Assembly: GCA_034336665.1 (NCBI GenBank)
Contig: JAPFBE010000003.1
Location: 63,283,352-63,347,351, forward strand
Direction: 5' to 3'
Length of the DNA: 64,000 bases
From: Luscinia megarhynchos
Taxonomy: Eukaryota > Chordata > Aves > Passeriformes > Turdidae
The position numbers were made by a program, and so were the translations under genes. Position 1 is the first letter of the stretch, and each line of letters opens with the position of its first letter. Under the pieces are notes generated by a model. That model was not told the DNA's origin. It saw only the letters and a list, made by a program, of their open reading frames with translations, and did no database searches. Below are positions 61,804 through 64,000 of the stretch, in pieces.

Positions 61804-64000
61804 AAATGTTTGCATAAAAATATGCAAAACCACTTCACTTTAAAAATGTGAGACATACATTTGAAACTGTGGAAGATGAGGTCTGCATTTGGGACAAAAT
61901 AGATGTCCAGAGTTATTTTCAGGACACCATCTTTAAATACTTATTTTGATGGCTTGTGAAAAGTAACTGTGACAAGAGCAATGAGCAGTTTGGAGAGCTT
62001 GTTGCCAGGCCATGATGGCCCTTTCAGTCAATTTGAAAAGAAGTTATAATGTCTAAATTAAGTGTCTGTAACAAATGAGCTATTTATCAGGCTGTGCAGA
62101 GGCTACCTAGTGAATATGTTGTGTCGTACCCCAGGGTCATGCTGCTCTTGAGGTCTCTTTGGACCCTGGTTTCCTTTGCACAGAGAGCAGGTTTGGGGAG
62201 ACAGCATATTCCCAGTTCTTGCTCCAACACTGTATTGGAATGTGATTCAGATAAATAAAACCAGGGAGTCAGGAAATTCTTCCACTGTTCTAGAAATGAA
62301 GCCTTCAACTATCATGTCTATTTATATTCATAGCTTATATTCCAAGGGAGGCTGCTCTGGAAAATTCATCTGAATTACTTACAGACACAGGTAAGCAGTT
62401 AGGTCACTGCAGCTCCTAGTTTTGATATAGCCTCCAGGTCCTAGGCTGAGGGGCAGTATAAAATCTGTGCATAAAACACAGATTTCTACAGAGATATTGT
62501 ATTTGCATTTTTCCATTCATTATCCTTTGCCTTCTTTGCTGCCTGAAATGCTGTGATACCAAAATCATGAATATATGATTGACCTGGGTTATCAGTGAGT
62601 GTGCTGAGAGGAGACTGAGTGCCCACCATGGCAGGTCTAGTGGATTTGATAGTAACTGGGATGGTTTTTTTGCCACAGAAGCTGAAAGCACCCTGTGGTT
62701 GCTGTGACCTGTGCCTACAAGGCATGATTATGTGTGTGCTCTGGCATGTGGGTGTGATGGAAATTGTTCACAGCTGCACACACAAAGAAAACCAGGCCTG
62801 GGCAGGCTTCACTTGTTGCTCATTCCTTTCTGCCAGATGTTTTTTCACTTCTGTCAAATTTTTCCTGCTCTTGAGAACAAGAAAGGGGATTCAGGGTCGC
62901 TTCTCAGCTGCTCTCAGGAGCAGGAGATGAAAGATCTGTGCTTTAGAGAGGGGCACTGAGCTCTACTGAACAGATAGGATTTGAGTGAGGTCCATGACTT
63001 CTGTCCTGGGCCAGCAGAAAATCACAGCTATGGCTATTCTGGAATTCAGGAAGACTATGTATGCCCCTGTGGCTTAACAGATACCTACTGTCTTCAAGTG
63101 ACCTGTGGATGTGCACCATCCTTCATCTGGAAAATATAAAGGCTAGAGCTGAGCTTCAGCTGCCCAGGCTTCAGCCTCTCTAAGATCTTGTAGCATATTG
63201 GCAGCTTACACTAACTCCTATCACCTGACCTTTTCTTTTATGACTGGCCTGGCAGGCACACCTGCAGTGCACCATATGGTCCATTATTATCCTGTAATAA
63301 TTACCAGTGTTCTCTACCCATTTTCCAAGAAATGAGCAATTCCATATCCCATCACAAAACTGACCAACAGTCTTTTCCCTACAGCCTGCCCCTGTCTCAC
63401 ATCCCTGCCCACCCTCATGTGCCTCATCCCACATGCTGCCCTTCCAGGTGAGGAGAAGGATCCCCACACCACGGCCATCAACAGATGTCTTTGAAAACAT
63501 GTGCAATGTAGTAGTAATTTTGAATGCAGAAAAATCAGACAGTGGCAGCATGTCCTCACCTGACACTGCAAGAATTCAAAAGCTTTCAGAAATGCTGATT
63601 AAAAGGGACATCTGGAAGCTTCTTAGTTCAAGGCCCTGTTTACAGCAGGACTGCTGCTTACGCTAGATCAAGTCAGCTGTGACTGTTGATCTGCTTCTCC
63701 ATTTTCCTGTAGTCTGCTCAAGTTAAAGCTCATTCTCTCCTCTATTCCTTCAGATTTTTTAATGCACTCACCACCATTGCCACTCTGTATTCTCCAGGCA
63801 TCTGCTGCTTCTGAGCTGCTTCATAGTTTCCTTTCATGTTGACCAGCCACTATCAGAGTTTTTTCCCATTACACTCAGGATGACATTTGAACTGATGCAC
63901 ACCTTTGTTCCTTGAAAAACAAAGTATGGTGTTTCCTGCTCCCCTATAGACCAAAGGACACTGTAAGTATCTGCCTTGAGTGTGTTTTCTGAAACTTTGG
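61804..64000. other. Non-genic sequence, nothing recognised
   Basis: Open frames are up to 128 codons (63180-63566, minus) and overlap others on the same and opposite strands. No family or repeat was recognised. Confidence 0.6.

Overview
The window looks like nuclear DNA from a bird, most likely a songbird. It is AT-rich, poor in CpG and free of CpG islands. It carries CR1 LINE fragments of several ages, an avian retroviral solo LTR, and one tRNA-Ile-headed SINE with a CR1-type 3' end. That last structure matches TguSINE1, a family known from passerines. Family names come from recognising motifs by eye; no library search was possible.

I can support no protein-coding gene, rRNA or functional tRNA in the 64 kb. 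The longest open frames are about 140-160 codons, occur on both strands in mutually overlapping positions, and resemble no family I know. The window is therefore either a gene desert or the inside of a very long intron. Two weak coding hints are listed at low confidence: a 36-nt candidate microexon with good splice-site sequences at 51617-51652, and a 96-codon open frame at 45208-45495 inside a CpG-richer patch.

Layout. 1-9.5 kb: unique sequence with homopolymer runs. 9.55-10.1 kb: solo LTR on the minus strand, followed by a GC/CpG-richer patch to 10.7 kb. 12.3-13.4 kb: TguSINE1-like SINE and a CR1 3' end, both minus strand. 14.8-20.1 kb: keto-rich T/G tracts and a large CTTC/CCCT microsatellite. 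22.0-24.4 kb: a cluster of ancient repeats (two CR1 fragments, a MIR-like SINE) with a perfect 36-bp palindrome in the second CR1. 27-37.8 kb: low-complexity T/G and A/C tracts, a CR1 reverse-transcriptase fragment, a TTTTG array and a compound AT/AC/AT/GT repeat. 41.6-42.05 kb: the best-preserved CR1 copy. 44.2 kb: a 24-bp-stem hairpin. 45.1-45.5 kb: CpG-richer patch with a possible SINE head and open frame. 50.8 kb: TTG/GAG repeat. 53.7 kb: hAT-like MITE relic. 56.3-56.5 kb: candidate conserved enhancer. 59.9-61.8 kb: two old amniote repeats.

No pathway or operon logic applies. The most interesting features are structural (palindrome, hairpin, self-complementary compound repeat) and possibly regulatory (the 56.3 kb element).
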